DNA of 64,000 nt, taken from the NCBI GenBank assembly GCA_937892525.1, contig CALAEV010000024.1, positions 62,001-126,000 on the forward strand, given 5' to 3'. Positions 8,750 to 18,238 of this stretch are shown here, in pieces. The first letter of the stretch is position 1, and every line of letters starts with the position of its first letter. The notes under the pieces are model-generated. The model was given only the letters and a program-made list of their open reading frames with translations, was not told the DNA's origin and made no database searches. The translations under genes and the position numbers were made by a program. This stretch comes from an uncultured Clostridia bacterium. GTDB lineage: Bacteria; Bacillota; Clostridia; Oscillospirales; Acutalibacteraceae.

Positions 8750-10112
8750 CAGTAAAATGATATTTATTTTTTTGTTTTGAAAACGCCTTTGTACTGTCAC
8801 TAGCTCTAAGTAACACAGTAACGGTTTGCATAATAAGTTTGAAATCAAGCCATAAACTATATTTTTCAATATACATAAGGTCAAGAACAAGCTTGTCTTT
8901 AGGAGATGTATTGTACTTACCTGCAATCTGTGCATATCCTGTAAGGCCACCCTTAACTCTTAATCTATAAGAGAATTCTGGCAATTCAGCAGTATATTTA
9001 TCAACATTTTCTACCATTTCAGGACGAGGTCCAACAACACTCATTTCGCCTTTAAAAATATTGATAAGTTGAGGTAATTCGTCAATACGGAATTTTCTTA
9101 AATACTTACCGACATTGGTAATTCTATCATCATCAGATGTAACTGAACGATTTTCAGCATTTTCTTCTTTCATTGTACGGAATTTATATACATTGAAAAG
9201 TTCGCCACCTTTTGTAGCGCGTAGCTGTCTAAAGAATACACTGCCACCATCTTCAGCCTTAATTAAAACTGCACAGACAAGCATAAGCGGACCACACACC
9301 ACAAGTCCAACGCCTGAAATCAATATATCCATTAGTCTTTTTACAAAGCGTTGCTCAAAAGTTAAATCACGAACTACTGCTGAAACCAACGGTTTATCAT
9401 CAAGAATAGCTGGTCTTGCACCAAGCATTACGACATCATTCATTTCAAAGTTGAAATAGATGTTTTTGTTTCTTGCATAACAATACTCATTTAACAATGT
9501 TTTTTCTGTTGTAGGTATGTCATAAAGAAATACAGTGTCACAATCATTGATTATATCAAACACGTTTTTTGATGTATAGTGAATCATGTGTATAACATCA
9601 TACTGCTTTTTGTAACGCCTAATTTTAGGCATTATGTTATTAAGTGATTCTTCTGAACTTGTGATAACACAACATTTTTCTGGTGGATTAATCGTAAAAT
9701 AAACATAGTTTCCAAAGTATGCAAAAAACACAATCAATATACCTTGAACAAGCATTACAAGCAAAAGTAAATGTGGTGATTCGTAAACAAAATGAGAGTT
9801 ATTATTCTCATTGACATTCATAATACACAACTGCAAATGTGTAACAAAATCGGTTACATAAGTTGCAAGTGCCAATGAAATAACAATTGGTTTGCTTTTA
9901 AGACGACCTATTGCATAACCACCATAGACAGATACAAGAGCTGCTTCAACTACACAGAAAGTAACAAAAGTAACACCTGTTGTTCTTGAAAGATGTATAA
10001 TCCACTCATATTCAGTTCCAAAAATCAAGAAAAATGTTGCAAACAAGCAAACATACATAGTTGCTTTTAATATAAAAACAACTGTCTTTTGAAATTTATA
10101 TAATATATTCAT
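8742..10112 (-). CDS. Undecaprenyl-phosphate sugar phosphotransferase (priming glycosyltransferase)
   Basis: This 456-residue protein has four N-terminal membrane helices (to about residue 130), a CoA-binding-like middle region, and a C-terminal bacterial sugar transferase domain with a further hydrophobic helix at about 255-280. The catalytic part shows FFRQLRATKGGELF, YKFRTMKEENAE, RKFRIDELPQLINIFKGEMSVVGPRPE and KGGLTGYAQIAGKYN. Such enzymes transfer a sugar-1-phosphate to undecaprenyl phosphate, starting capsule or exopolysaccharide synthesis. No other polysaccharide genes flank it. ATG 10112 is five bases from GGAGG; an upstream TTG in frame overlaps that RBS and is rejected. Confidence 0.93.
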   Translation of the reverse strand: MNILYKFQKTVVFILKATMYVCLFATFFLIFGTEYEWIIHLSRTTGVTFVTFCVVEAALVSVYGGYAIGRLKSKPIVISLALATYVTDFVTHLQLCIMNVNENNNSHFVYESPHLLLLVMLVQGILIVFFAYFGNYVYFTINPPEKCCVITSSEESLNNIMPKIRRYKKQYDVIHMIHYTSKNVFDIINDCDTVFLYDIPTTEKTLLNEYCYARNKNIYFNFEMNDVVMLGARPAILDDKPLVSAVVRDLTFEQRFVKRLMDILISGVGLVVCGPLMLVCAVLIKAEDGGSVFFRQLRATKGGELFNVYKFRTMKEENAENRSVTSDDDRITNVGKYLRKFRIDELPQLINIFKGEMSVVGPRPEMVENVDKYTAELPEFSYRLRVKGGLTGYAQIAGKYNTSPKDKLVLDLMYIEKYSLWLDFKLIMQTVTVLLRASDSTKAFSKQKNKYHFTEK

Positions 10113-10152
10113 ATATTCCTCCAAAAAGGATTACAAACTTTGATACACAATA

Positions 10153-10181
10153 ATAGTACTGTATAGTTACCTTTTTGTCAA
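10153..10181 (-). promoter_or_regulatory. Strong promoter of the sugar transferase gene
   Basis: Perfect TTGACA (10176-10181), 17-base spacer, TACTAT (10153-10158) on the minus strand, about 40 bases before ATG 10112. Confidence 0.75.
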
Positions 10182-10224
10182 TGAAATGCAATAAACTGTA
10201 ATTAAAGTGTCATTTTTTGCACGG

Positions 10225-11115
10225 TTATTTTACTTTTCTGCGAAACAAGTAAAAATTCAGTTGAGATAAAACAATACCTATGAATATAAGTATGCACCCC
10301 ATATACCCTCTGCCGCTCATAATCTCATTAAGTATTATTGCACCACCTATTGCACTAAAAACAGATTCTGTTGAGAATACAATTGATGCAAAAGTGGGGT
10401 CTGCATCTTTCTGCCCTAAAATCTGACAAGTATATGCAACACCTACCGACATAAGTCCACCGTAAAGAATTGGTACACTCGCACTCTTAATTGCAGACAA
10501 TTCGATGGTTTCGGTAAATACTGCACATATTATACTTAAAGTACCACACACAAGGAACTGCATCATACTAAACTTTAAAGGACTAATGTCATTTACATAT
10601 TTGTCAACAACAAGAATATGCGCTGCCCAGAAAAATGCACCTATAATAAGAACAATATCACCTTTTCCAAAGCTAAACTCATTGCCAGTCATACAAAGAA
10701 AAAATAAACCTATAAGCGCAAATATTGCTCCCAAAAAGGTAAAGATACTTGTTTTTTTACCCATAAAAAATCTTATTATAGGAACAAGAACTATGTATAA
10801 ACCTGTTAAGAAACCTGCTTTTCCTGCACTGCCTGTCCACTCTACACCTAATTGTTGAAGAGTTGACGCTATGAATAGTATAGTTCCAGCAAAAAGGCTT
10901 GGCACAAGCGTTCTAATAAATTTTGATTTATCTATTTTTTCTCGTTCAAAAATCAGAATAACAGGAATTAAAGATAATGAGCCTAATAAAAATCTTATTC
11001 CGTTAAAAGTAAAAGCGCCAACAAATTCAGCTCCTACCCTTTGTGCAACGAATGCAAAGCCCCATATAATTGCTGTTAAAAATAATAAAAAAGTTGATTT
11101 TGCCTTTGTTTTCAT
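10225..11115 (-). CDS. EamA/DMT-family permease
   Basis: A 296-residue integral membrane protein with about ten hydrophobic helices arranged as two EamA repeats; the first includes FLLFLTAIIWGFAFVAQRVG and the second GALFFAAHILVVDKYV-like text at about 165-180. Members of the drug/metabolite transporter superfamily export small metabolites; substrate unknown. ATG 11115 has AAGGAG six bases upstream. It follows clpX after a modest hairpin and precedes the sugar transferase promoter. Confidence 0.88.
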   Translation of the reverse strand: MKTKAKSTFLLFLTAIIWGFAFVAQRVGAEFVGAFTFNGIRFLLGSLSLIPVILIFEREKIDKSKFIRTLVPSLFAGTILFIASTLQQLGVEWTGSAGKAGFLTGLYIVLVPIIRFFMGKKTSIFTFLGAIFALIGLFFLCMTGNEFSFGKGDIVLIIGAFFWAAHILVVDKYVNDISPLKFSMMQFLVCGTLSIICAVFTETIELSAIKSASVPILYGGLMSVGVAYTCQILGQKDADPTFASIVFSTESVFSAIGGAIILNEIMSGRGYMGCILIFIGIVLSQLNFYLFRRKVK

Positions 11116-11133
11116 ATTTCTCCTTAACACAAA

Positions 11134-11160
11134 TAAGCCACAGAAACTAACTGTGGCTTA
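11134..11160 (-). terminator. Hairpin after clpX, probable weak terminator
   Basis: TAAGCCACAG (11134-11143) pairs with CTGTGGCTTA (11151-11160). On the minus strand only ATTTGTGTT follows, so the T tract is poor and read-through into the permease gene is likely. Confidence 0.5.
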
Positions 11161-11165
11161 ATAAG

Positions 11166-12479
11166 TTATATTGCTTTTTTTGAGCCTTTTTTCACTAAGT
11201 TTTTAGAAGTGAGTACATTAGGCTTTCTGTTCTCATCACGAATAATCTCAGGCTGTGCACCATCAACTACACACTCGCGAGTAATAACAACTTTTGCAAT
11301 TGTATGTTCAGATGGTGTGTCATACATAACAGGCATAAGAACACTTTCCATAATACCACGAAGTCCACGAGCACCTGTTTTCTTTTCAAGAGTTTTTTCT
11401 GCAATTGCATTAAGTGCATCATCAGTAAACTCAAGTTCAACATCATCCATATCGAAAAGTGCCTTAAATTGCTTGAGAAGGGCATTTTTAGGCTCTGAAA
11501 GGATTTTTATTAAGTCTTCTTTTGAAAGTTGTTGTAAAGCAGTTATAACAGGTACACGACCAACAAGTTCAGGGATAAGACCAAACTTAACCAAATCTTG
11601 TGCTATTACCTTAGAATAAATATCTTCAAGTTCAAACTCTGCTTTATTTTTGATTTCAGCACCGAAACCGAGAGCAGAATTACCTGTACGCTTTTCAACA
11701 ATTTTTTCAATTCCATCAAAAGCGCCACCACAGATAAAGAGAATATTAGATGTATCAATCTGAATAAACTCCTGCTGTGGGTGTTTACGACCACCCTGTG
11801 GAGGTACATTTGCAACTGTACCCTCAAGAATTTTAAGAAGCGCTTGTTGAACGCCCTCACCACTTACATCACGAGTAATCGATGGATTTTCGCTCTTACG
11901 CGCAATCTTATCAATTTCATCAACATAGATAATACCACGTTCAGCTTTTTCAATATCGTAATCAGCTGCTTGAATAAGTCTTAAAAGAATGTTTTCAACA
12001 TCTTCACCAACATAACCTGCTTCAGTAAGTGTTGTAGCATCAGCAATTGCAAAAGGAACATCAATAATCTTTGCAAGTGTTTGTGCAAGGACTGTTTTAC
12101 CAACACCAGTAGGTCCTAAAAGCACAACATTACTTTTCTGGATTTCTACACCATTATCAGCATTGCAATATATTCTCTTATAATGATTATAAACAGAAAC
12201 ACTTAACACTTTTTTAGCAGCTTCCTGACCAACAACATATTCATCAAGAGCCGCTTTTATTTCATGAGGTTTTGGAAGAACTTTTTCTTCAAGTTTCACC
12301 CTTTTACCTGTATTTCTGCTAGGATTCACATCATTTTCGCCGATAATACCCATGCACAGTTCAATACACTCATCACAGATATATACACCAGGACCTGCAA
12401 TAAGTTTTTCAACTTGTTCCTGAGTTTTACCACAGAAAGAACATCTTACATTTCTTTCTTTATCATTTTCTCTAGCCAT
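11166..12479 (-). CDS. clpX: ATP-dependent Clp protease ATP-binding subunit ClpX
   Basis: This 437-residue AAA+ unfoldase feeds substrates to ClpP. An N-terminal zinc-binding domain has CSFCGK and CDECIELC (two CxxC pairs). The AAA+ module has Walker A GPTGVGKT, Walker [13 protein letters not shown], and the GYVGEDVEN pore/GYVG loop. The ClpP-docking IGF loop reads SALGFGAEI, which is SALGF rather than [14 protein letters not shown] is sensor II. ATG 12479 follows AAGGAG. It lies 12 bases after clpP in a tig-clpP-clpX operon. Confidence 0.97.
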   Translation of the reverse strand: MARENDKERNVRCSFCGKTQEQVEKLIAGPGVYICDECIELCMGIIGENDVNPSRNTGKRVKLEEKVLPKPHEIKAALDEYVVGQEAAKKVLSVSVYNHYKRIYCNADNGVEIQKSNVVLLGPTGVGKTVLAQTLAKIIDVPFAIADATTLTEAGYVGEDVENILLRLIQAADYDIEKAERGIIYVDEIDKIARKSENPSITRDVSGEGVQQALLKILEGTVANVPPQGGRKHPQQEFIQIDTSNILFICGGAFDGIEKIVEKRTGNSALGFGAEIKNKAEFELEDIYSKVIAQDLVKFGLIPELVGRVPVITALQQLSKEDLIKILSEPKNALLKQFKALFDMDDVELEFTDDALNAIAEKTLEKKTGARGLRGIMESVLMPVMYDTPSEHTIAKVVITRECVVDGAQPEIIRDENRKPNVLTSKNLVKKGSKKAI

Positions 12480-12490
12480 AAATTAGCTCC

Positions 12491-13072
12491 TTATCTCTTG
12501 TAGAAAACCTTATCTACAATACCATAATCCATTGCTTCCTGAGCAGAAAGCCAATTATCACGTTCAGTATCCAGAGCAATCTGTTCAATTGGTTTACCTG
12601 TATTTTCAGCAAGGATTTTGTTGAGTTTTTCACGAGTTCTGAGAATATGCTCAGCGGCAATTTTAATGTCACTTGCCTGACCTTGAGCACCACCTAATGG
12701 CTGATGAATCATAATTTCACTGTTTGGAAGAGCAAATCTCTTACCCTTAGCGCCTGATGACAAAAGGAATGCACCCATACTTGCAGCCATACCCATACAA
12801 ATTGTAGATACATCACATTTAATGTACTGCATTGTGTCGTAGATTGCAAGTCCAGCAGAAACTGAACCACCAGGACTGTTAATATAAAGGCTTATATCTT
12901 TTTCGCTATCCTGTCCCTCAAGATAAAGCAACTGTGCAACAACCAAAGATGCCGTTGCATCATTAACCTCATCTGACAAAACGATAATTCTATCATTGAG
13001 AAGTCTTGAAAAAATATCGTACTGTCTTTCCCCTCTGTTTGTCTGTTCAACAACATATGGTACAAGTGCCAT
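12491..13072 (-). CDS. clpP: ATP-dependent Clp protease proteolytic subunit ClpP
   Basis: ClpP (193 residues) is a serine peptidase forming the proteolytic barrel for ClpX. The catalytic triad is visible: Ser in [13 protein letters not shown], His in [11 protein letters not shown], Asp in [10 protein letters not shown]. The start [20 protein letters not shown] is canonical, with TGGAGG upstream of ATG 13072; the frame stays open to 13141 but that part is leader. Operon order tig, clpP, clpX is widely conserved. Confidence 0.98.
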   Translation of the reverse strand: MALVPYVVEQTNRGERQYDIFSRLLNDRIIVLSDEVNDATASLVVAQLLYLEGQDSEKDISLYINSPGGSVSAGLAIYDTMQYIKCDVSTICMGMAASMGAFLLSSGAKGKRFALPNSEIMIHQPLGGAQGQASDIKIAAEHILRTREKLNKILAENTGKPIEQIALDTERDNWLSAQEAMDYGIVDKVFYKR

Positions 13073-13106
13073 AATATATAACCTCCAATACACTTGAATA
13101 GCATTA

Positions 13107-13138
13107 AAGAATTGCCCTTTGATTATTGGACAATTCTT
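13107..13138 (-). other. Intercistronic hairpin between tig and clpP
   Basis: AAGAATTGCCC (13107-13117) pairs with GGACAATTCTT (13128-13138), 11 bp with one G-T pair. No T tract follows on the minus strand, so it looks more like a processing or mRNA-stability element than a terminator. Confidence 0.5.
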
Positions 13139-13169
13139 CAATACTTATACATATAAATTTTATGACTGA

Positions 13170-14591
13170 TTATTCAGCGTCAGCCTTTTTCTTTGTTGTT
13201 TTTTTAGCTGCAGGTTTCTTTTCTGCATCGTCAGCCTTTTTCTTTGCTGCTGGCTTCTTTGCAGGAGCTTTTTCAGCTGTTTCTTTCTTTTCAGTTGTCT
13301 TCTTTGTAGCTTTCTCGTCAGTAATTACTGCATTGTCTTTTACGAAGTCGATTGCTTTCTTTGACTTAATATCACTTGCAAGTGAATCTGCAGGAATTGC
13401 TTTCTTAACTGCGTCAACATCCATAGCATACATCTTTGCAAGGTTGTCATATTCTGCATTAACTTCGTCTTCAGTTGCTTCAATACCCTCTGCTTTTACA
13501 ATTGCCTCAATTGCAAGGCTGAGTTTAACCTGAGCTTCTGCATTTTCTTTATAGCCATCTCTGAATGCAGTCATTTCCATACCTGTATATGAAAGGTATG
13601 TATTAAGGTCAAGTCCCTGTGACTGAAGTCTATAATTAAAGTTATCAACGATATTATCGATTTCTGCTTCAACCATAACTGCAGGAACATCAACTTTCAT
13701 ACCCTTAACAACCTCTTCAAGAAGGTCATTTGCAATCTTACTATCAGCATCTGCTTTCTTAGCATCCTCAAGCTGTTTCTTAACGCTCTTCTTAAGTTCA
13801 TCAAGTGTATCAAATTCGCTAACATCTTTAACAAATTCATCGTCAAGAGCTGGAAGTTCCTTAACCTTGATTTCGTGAAGTTTAATCTTAAACACAGCAT
13901 CTTTTGATGCAAGATTTTCCTGATATTCTGCAGGGAATGTAACATTTACATCAAATTCTTCGCCAACTTTGTGGCCGATAATCTGGTCTTCAAAGCCTGG
14001 GATAAATGAACCGCTACCGATAACGAGTTCATACATTTCTGCTTTACCACCGTCGAATGCAACGCCATCAACAAAGCCTTCAAAATCGATAACTGCTGTA
14101 TCGTTCTTCTTGACTGCTCTATTATCAACGCTAATCATTCTTGAGTTCTGTTCCTGCATTTTTGCAAGTTCAGCTTTTACTTCATCAGCAGAAACCTTGC
14201 ATGAAGGTCTTGTTGCTTTAAGTCCCTTATATTTACCGAGTTCAACTTCAGGTTTAACAGCAACCTTAAGTTTAAGAACAACGCCATCTTTACCGATTTC
14301 AGGAACTTCAAGGTCATAAGGTGAACCTACAACTTCAAGTTTTGATTCGATAATTGCTTCGCTAACAGCTTCTGGATAAACGAGTTCAAGTGCATCTTCA
14401 TAGAATACACCTTCACCATAGATTTTTTCAATAAAAGCTCTTGGTGCTTTACCTTTTCTGAAACCGTTGATAGTGATATCCTTTCTTACTTTAAGGTATG
14501 CTTTCTGAATAGCAGCCTCAAATTTTTCACCATCAATAGTGATTTCAAGTTCGTAGACATTTTTTTCTACATTGTTTGTTGACTTTAACAT
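13170..14591 (-). CDS. tig: Trigger factor with Lys/Ala-rich C-terminal tail
   Basis: This 473-residue ribosome-associated chaperone binds nascent chains. The N-terminal ribosome-binding domain has the signature GFRKGKAPRAFIEK at about 42-55. The PPIase (FKBP-like) domain follows at about 150-240 (DTAVIDFEGFVDGVAF, FIPGFEDQIIGHKVGEEF), then the SurA-like C-terminal domain. After about residue 425 comes a tail of Lys, Ala and Thr (blocks such as KKPAAKKKAD repeated), which standard trigger factors lack. GGGAGG precedes ATG 14591. Confidence 0.97.
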   Translation of the reverse strand: MLKSTNNVEKNVYELEITIDGEKFEAAIQKAYLKVRKDITINGFRKGKAPRAFIEKIYGEGVFYEDALELVYPEAVSEAIIESKLEVVGSPYDLEVPEIGKDGVVLKLKVAVKPEVELGKYKGLKATRPSCKVSADEVKAELAKMQEQNSRMISVDNRAVKKNDTAVIDFEGFVDGVAFDGGKAEMYELVIGSGSFIPGFEDQIIGHKVGEEFDVNVTFPAEYQENLASKDAVFKIKLHEIKVKELPALDDEFVKDVSEFDTLDELKKSVKKQLEDAKKADADSKIANDLLEEVVKGMKVDVPAVMVEAEIDNIVDNFNYRLQSQGLDLNTYLSYTGMEMTAFRDGYKENAEAQVKLSLAIEAIVKAEGIEATEDEVNAEYDNLAKMYAMDVDAVKKAIPADSLASDIKSKKAIDFVKDNAVITDEKATKKTTEKKETAEKAPAKKPAAKKKADDAEKKPAAKKTTKKKADAE

Positions 14592-14640
14592 TAAATATTC
14601 CTCCCGAATATTATTGCTTATTATGTTTTTAATTCACGAT

Positions 14641-14669
14641 ATTATATCACATAAAAATTTTAATTACAA
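14641..14669 (-). promoter_or_regulatory. Promoter of tig-clpP-clpX
   Basis: TTGTAA (14664-14669), 17 bases, then TATAAT (14641-14646) preceded by TGA, giving an extended -10 (TGATATAAT) on the minus strand. No CtsR-like heptad repeat was seen around it. Confidence 0.65.
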
Positions 14670-14730
14670 TATTTTCCTAAAGTTTTTCTTTAAAAAACAA
14701 GTAAAATAATAATGATTTTGACAATTTTCA

Positions 14731-15420
14731 TCATTTATTTATAAACAGTGGGCAAAAATTCAAATAATCAGCAGAAACGAGTTGGAATTTAACACCATCA
14801 TAAACTTCATTTATTGCACCTTTTATTGCCCCACCGTGAAGATGACCGTAATAACATCTTTCAATATTATTCTCTTTAAGAACATTCATAATCGGCTCGC
14901 ATACTTTCACCGTACTAACAGGTGGATAGTGTAAAAATACAACAACTTCTCCACCAAGTTTTTGCGCTTCATTAATCGAACGTTGAAGTCTTGCACACTC
15001 GCGAGCCATCACTTTGTCAACATTATCTTTTTCAGCGTCAAAGAACCAACCACGAGTGCCTGCAATCACTATCTCGCCTACCTTATAAGCGTTATTATGA
15101 AGAAACTTTATTGTATCAAAACCTTTTTCTTTACAAAATTTTTCCATTTTTGTAATTGTATTCCACCAATAATCATGGTTACCTTTTGAAATAATTTTTG
15201 TGCCGTTAAGATTATTAAGAAATTCAAGGTCTTTTTCGGCTTGTTCAAGTCCCATAGCCCAAGAAATATCGCCATTGATTATGACTGTATCTTCATTTGT
15301 TATTAAACGTTGCCAATTATTTTCAAGTCTTTGGGCATAGTCATCCCAACCCTTGAAAATATCCATGGGCTTGGGGGTTGAAAATGACAAATGAGTATCG
15401 CCAATAGCGTAAACAGACAT
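14731..15420 (-). CDS. Metallophosphoesterase (calcineurin-like)
   Basis: A 229-residue cytosolic phosphoesterase. Metal ligands are seen as GDTHLS near the N-terminus, NGDISWAMG, SKGNHDYWW and the C-terminal HYPPVS and YGHLHGG. These five motifs define the two-metal site of the family. Substrate cannot be inferred. ATG 15420 sits nine bases after AGGAG. It is divergent from the DUF1540 gene. Confidence 0.9.
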   Translation of the reverse strand: MSVYAIGDTHLSFSTPKPMDIFKGWDDYAQRLENNWQRLITNEDTVIINGDISWAMGLEQAEKDLEFLNNLNGTKIISKGNHDYWWNTITKMEKFCKEKGFDTIKFLHNNAYKVGEIVIAGTRGWFFDAEKDNVDKVMARECARLQRSINEAQKLGGEVVVFLHYPPVSTVKVCEPIMNVLKENNIERCYYGHLHGGAIKGAINEVYDGVKFQLVSADYLNFCPLFINK

Positions 15421-15487
15421 AAACAAAATCTCCTATGAATAAATAAACCCTACTTTCAAAAAATAAAAATGAAAGGAGGAATATAAA

Positions 15488-15652
15488 ATGGAAAAGAACA
15501 GAAACATTACTTGTGACGCTTGTCATTGCATTTTTAATGACGGTCATATGAATTGCACTGCAGACGGTATTAAAGTAGGTACACACAGTGCTTGTTCTTG
15601 TGACGACACAAGATGTGCAACTTTCAAGCTTAACACAAGAGATGTAGAATAA
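15488..15652 (+). CDS. DUF1540 cysteine-rich small protein
   Basis: A 54-residue protein with seven cysteines in the DUF1540 pattern: a CDACHC start, NCTADGIKVG centre and CSCDDTRCATF end. Metal binding is likely, probably zinc; function is unknown. Start ATG 15488 has a strong AAGGAGG. A rho-independent hairpin follows immediately. DUF1540 proteins are frequent in clostridia. Confidence 0.88.
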   Translation: MEKNRNITCDACHCIFNDGHMNCTADGIKVGTHSACSCDDTRCATFKLNTRDVE

Positions 15653-15662
15653 CTCAAATTCA

Positions 15663-15704
15663 AATGCGGAAGCTTATAAGCAAAACAGCTTCCGCATTAG
15701 TTGT
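15663..15704. terminator. Bidirectional terminator between DUF1540 gene and thrC
   Basis: AATGCGGAAGCT (15663-15674) pairs perfectly with AGCTTCCGCATT (15687-15698). It lies between convergent genes; T tracts are short on both sides. Confidence 0.7.
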
Positions 15705-15714
15705 TGTAATTAAT

Positions 15715-17208
15715 TTATATACCTAACATATCAAACACAACTTGTTTCATATCTTCTTTCTTTGCAACACCTGTAAAGCGTGGTGTTTTGCCTTTAAGAG
15801 TAGCAAGCTGTGGTGGAACTGGTTCATTTGATTTAGAGAACAACTCATCAACCATATCGAACTCGTTATCTGCCTTAATTTCATCTGTAATAGCTGCAAG
15901 AACACTTGCAGAGAACTTATATGGGTTAGCAGTTGAAGCAATAACTGTAGGTGTTTTATCACCTGTATTCGCTACATAATCGTCATATACTTTAACTGCA
16001 ACTGCAGTATGAGTATCGCAAAGATAATCTTTATCAGCAAATACTTTACCGATTGTTGCTTTTGTTTCAGCATCGTCACAGCAACCAGCTGCAAAGAGTG
16101 ATTTCACTTTATCGGCAACATCTGCTGTAACTGTGTACTTGCCGTCATTTACAAGTGATTTCATCCAATCAGCAACCTGAACATCATTTTCGTCGCAAAG
16201 GTGGAAAAGAAGTCTTTCAAGGTTACTTGAAATAAGAATATCCATTGAAGGTGAAGTTGTGCAGTAGAAGTTTCTGTTCTTATCATATGTACCACTTGTG
16301 AGGAAATCAGTAAGAACATTATTTGCATTTGATGCACAAATAAGTGTTTTAACAGGCACACCCATTCTCTTTGCATAGTAAGCAGCAAGAATGTTACCAA
16401 AGTTACCTGTTGGAACAACAACATTCATTTCTTCGCCGTTTTTAAGTTCACCATTCTGGAGCATATCACAATATGCTGATACATAGTAAACAATCTGTGG
16501 CACAAGACGTCCCCAGTTAATTGAGTTAGCAGATGAAAATGCAAGTCCGTTTTCTTTGAATTTTTTCTCGATATCTTTATCTGTGAAAATCTTCTTAACA
16601 CCTGACTGTGCATCGTCAAAGTTACCCTCAATAGCACAAACGCTTACATTTGAGCCTTCTTGAGTTGTCATCTGAAGTTTCTGCATTGGGCTAACACCGT
16701 CAACAGGATAGAATACAAGAATTTTTGTGTTTGGAACATCTGCAAATCCTTCAAGGGCAGCTTTACCTGTATCACCTGAAGTTGCAACAAGAATTACAAT
16801 TTCAGTATCTTTAACAGTTTTATTTGCAGAAACTGTAAGAAGGTATGGCAACAACTGAAGTGCCATATCTTTGAATGCACAAGTAGGTCCTCTCCAGAGC
16901 TCAAGAACATTTGCTGTGTCAGAAAGTTTGTAAAGTGGTGCCACCTTTTCTGAACTGAATTTGCCAGCTTTGTAAGCACCTTCAACACACATTGAGAGTT
17001 CATCTTCTGTAAAATCAGTAAGATAAAGTCTTAAAACTTCTTTTGCACGCTCAATATAACTCATTGGTACGAGTTTTTCAATAAATTCAAGAGAAATCTG
17101 TGGGATTTCAGTTGGAACAAAAAGTCCACCTTCTGATGAAATTCCTTTAGCAATCGCTTCTGCTGCTGTAACTTTTACAGACTTATCTCTTGTACTTGTA
17201 TAAAACAT
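15715..17208 (-). CDS. thrC: Threonine synthase
   Basis: This 497-residue PLP enzyme converts O-phosphohomoserine to threonine. The lysine binding PLP is in GPTCAFKDMALQLLP, and the phosphate/PLP loop is in VATSGDTGKAALEGF. The length and the N-terminal FYTSTRDKSVKVTAAEAI match the long bacterial (E. coli/yeast) type. RBS AAGGA lies nine bases before ATG 17208. It is transcribed alone. Confidence 0.96.
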   Translation of the reverse strand: MFYTSTRDKSVKVTAAEAIAKGISSEGGLFVPTEIPQISLEFIEKLVPMSYIERAKEVLRLYLTDFTEDELSMCVEGAYKAGKFSSEKVAPLYKLSDTANVLELWRGPTCAFKDMALQLLPYLLTVSANKTVKDTEIVILVATSGDTGKAALEGFADVPNTKILVFYPVDGVSPMQKLQMTTQEGSNVSVCAIEGNFDDAQSGVKKIFTDKDIEKKFKENGLAFSSANSINWGRLVPQIVYYVSAYCDMLQNGELKNGEEMNVVVPTGNFGNILAAYYAKRMGVPVKTLICASNANNVLTDFLTSGTYDKNRNFYCTTSPSMDILISSNLERLLFHLCDENDVQVADWMKSLVNDGKYTVTADVADKVKSLFAAGCCDDAETKATIGKVFADKDYLCDTHTAVAVKVYDDYVANTGDKTPTVIASTANPYKFSASVLAAITDEIKADNEFDMVDELFSKSNEPVPPQLATLKGKTPRFTGVAKKEDMKQVVFDMLGI

Positions 17209-17232
17209 AGTAACACATCCTTTTCGTGTGGT

Positions 17233-17261
17233 ATTTTATCATATAAAAAATTGTTTTTCAA
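17233..17261 (-). promoter_or_regulatory. Probable promoter of thrC
   Basis: TTGAAA (17256-17261), 17 bases, TAAAAT (17233-17238) on the minus strand. It overlaps the terminator hairpin of the upstream gene. Confidence 0.5.
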
Positions 17262-17266
17262 CAATT
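17243..17266 (-). terminator. Terminator after yraN
   Basis: AATTGTT/AACAATT stem with TTTC loop (17249-17266) followed by TTTTTTAT on the minus strand, overlapping the yraN stop codon. Confidence 0.65.
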
Positions 17267-17630
17267 ACTTTGCATTTGAATCAAAGGCATTTTCAATGTG
17301 ATTGAGTCTCACCGGCTCATCATGTTCAAAATACACTTCAATAATATCGTAACGAGGTTGCCTTTCCAAATTATAATCTTTCAAAAACAATTGGGAAGAA
17401 GCAATAATTTTAGTGCGTTTTATTACATCAACTGCATCAGATGGCGCATACTTCATATTTTCACTTCGTGTTTTCACTTCAACAAAGCAAATATACTTTT
17501 TATCTTCAGCAATTAAATCAATTTCACCCAATCTGCAAGAATAATTGGCAGAAACAATGAAGTAACCATGTTTGCGAAGATACCTTGACGCTATAACCTC
17601 GCCATAATCACCTAACATATTTGAATCCAT
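17265..17630 (-). CDS. yraN: UPF0102 (YraN) endonuclease-like protein
   Basis: A 121-residue member of UPF0102. It has the endonuclease-like motif GDYGEVIASRYLRKHGY, then SCRLGEIDLIAEDKKYICFVEVKTRS with the Glu-x-Asp and Glu-Val-Lys catalytic pattern of the restriction-like fold. Biological role is unsettled; it often pairs with rnhB, as here, with ATG 17630 overlapping the rnhB stop. Confidence 0.93.
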   Translation of the reverse strand: MDSNMLGDYGEVIASRYLRKHGYFIVSANYSCRLGEIDLIAEDKKYICFVEVKTRSENMKYAPSDAVDVIKRTKIIASSQLFLKDYNLERQPRYDIIEVYFEHDEPVRLNHIENAFDSNAK

Positions 17631-18235
17631 TACTTTTCACCATAAAACTTTTTTAGAAATGACATTCTATGTATTGGTGATGGACCGAATTCACGTATTT
17701 TTTCGTAGTGAAGTTTCGTACCATATCCCTTATGCTTTTCAAACTCATATTGTGGATATTCTTTTGTTTTTTCTAACATAAAACGGTCTCGACTGACCTT
17801 CGCAAGAATTGAAGCCGCTGCAATTGACATGCTTTTAGCATCACCTTTAACAACAGTTTCTTCAGTCACAAAAGGGATTTTAGGATATTGGTTACCATCA
17901 ATTAAAGCATAGTCAGGTCTTATTTTTAAGCCTTCAACTGCCCTGTGCATTGCAAGAAAAGTTGCATTGAGAATATTGATTTCGTCAATTTCTTTTTCAG
18001 TTGCAACACCTATTGAATAATCAATTGCCTTTTCACAAATTATATCAAAAAGTTGTTCACGCTTTTTCTCACTTAACTTTTTTGAGTCATTAAGCCCTTC
18101 AATTTCAAGACCTATTGGCAAAATTACTGCAGCTGCGTGTACCGGACCTGCTAAAGGTCCACGACCGGCTTCATCAATTCCACAAACAATTTTATAACCA
18201 GCTATTACAGCATTTTCTTCATATAAATAATCCAT
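17630..18235 (-). CDS. rnhB: Ribonuclease HII
   Basis: This 201-residue enzyme removes RNA from RNA-DNA hybrids and misincorporated ribonucleotides. The DEDD active site is visible: GIDEAGRGPLAGPV (Asp, Glu), ALIDGNQYP (Asp), and later AAASILAKVSRDRFM. GGAGTAGGAT precedes ATG 18235; the AGTAG includes the rbgA stop, so translation is coupled. Confidence 0.97.
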   Translation of the reverse strand: MDYLYEENAVIAGYKIVCGIDEAGRGPLAGPVHAAAVILPIGLEIEGLNDSKKLSEKKREQLFDIICEKAIDYSIGVATEKEIDEINILNATFLAMHRAVEGLKIRPDYALIDGNQYPKIPFVTEETVVKGDAKSMSIAAASILAKVSRDRFMLEKTKEYPQYEFEKHKGYGTKLHYEKIREFGPSPIHRMSFLKKFYGEK

Positions 18236-18238
18236 ATC

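Noticed and set aside
13126..13533. Plus-strand open frame of 135 codons antisense to the tig tail
   Set aside because: It arises from the Lys/Ala-rich codons of tig read backward, giving Phe/Ala/Ser-rich text, with no RBS.
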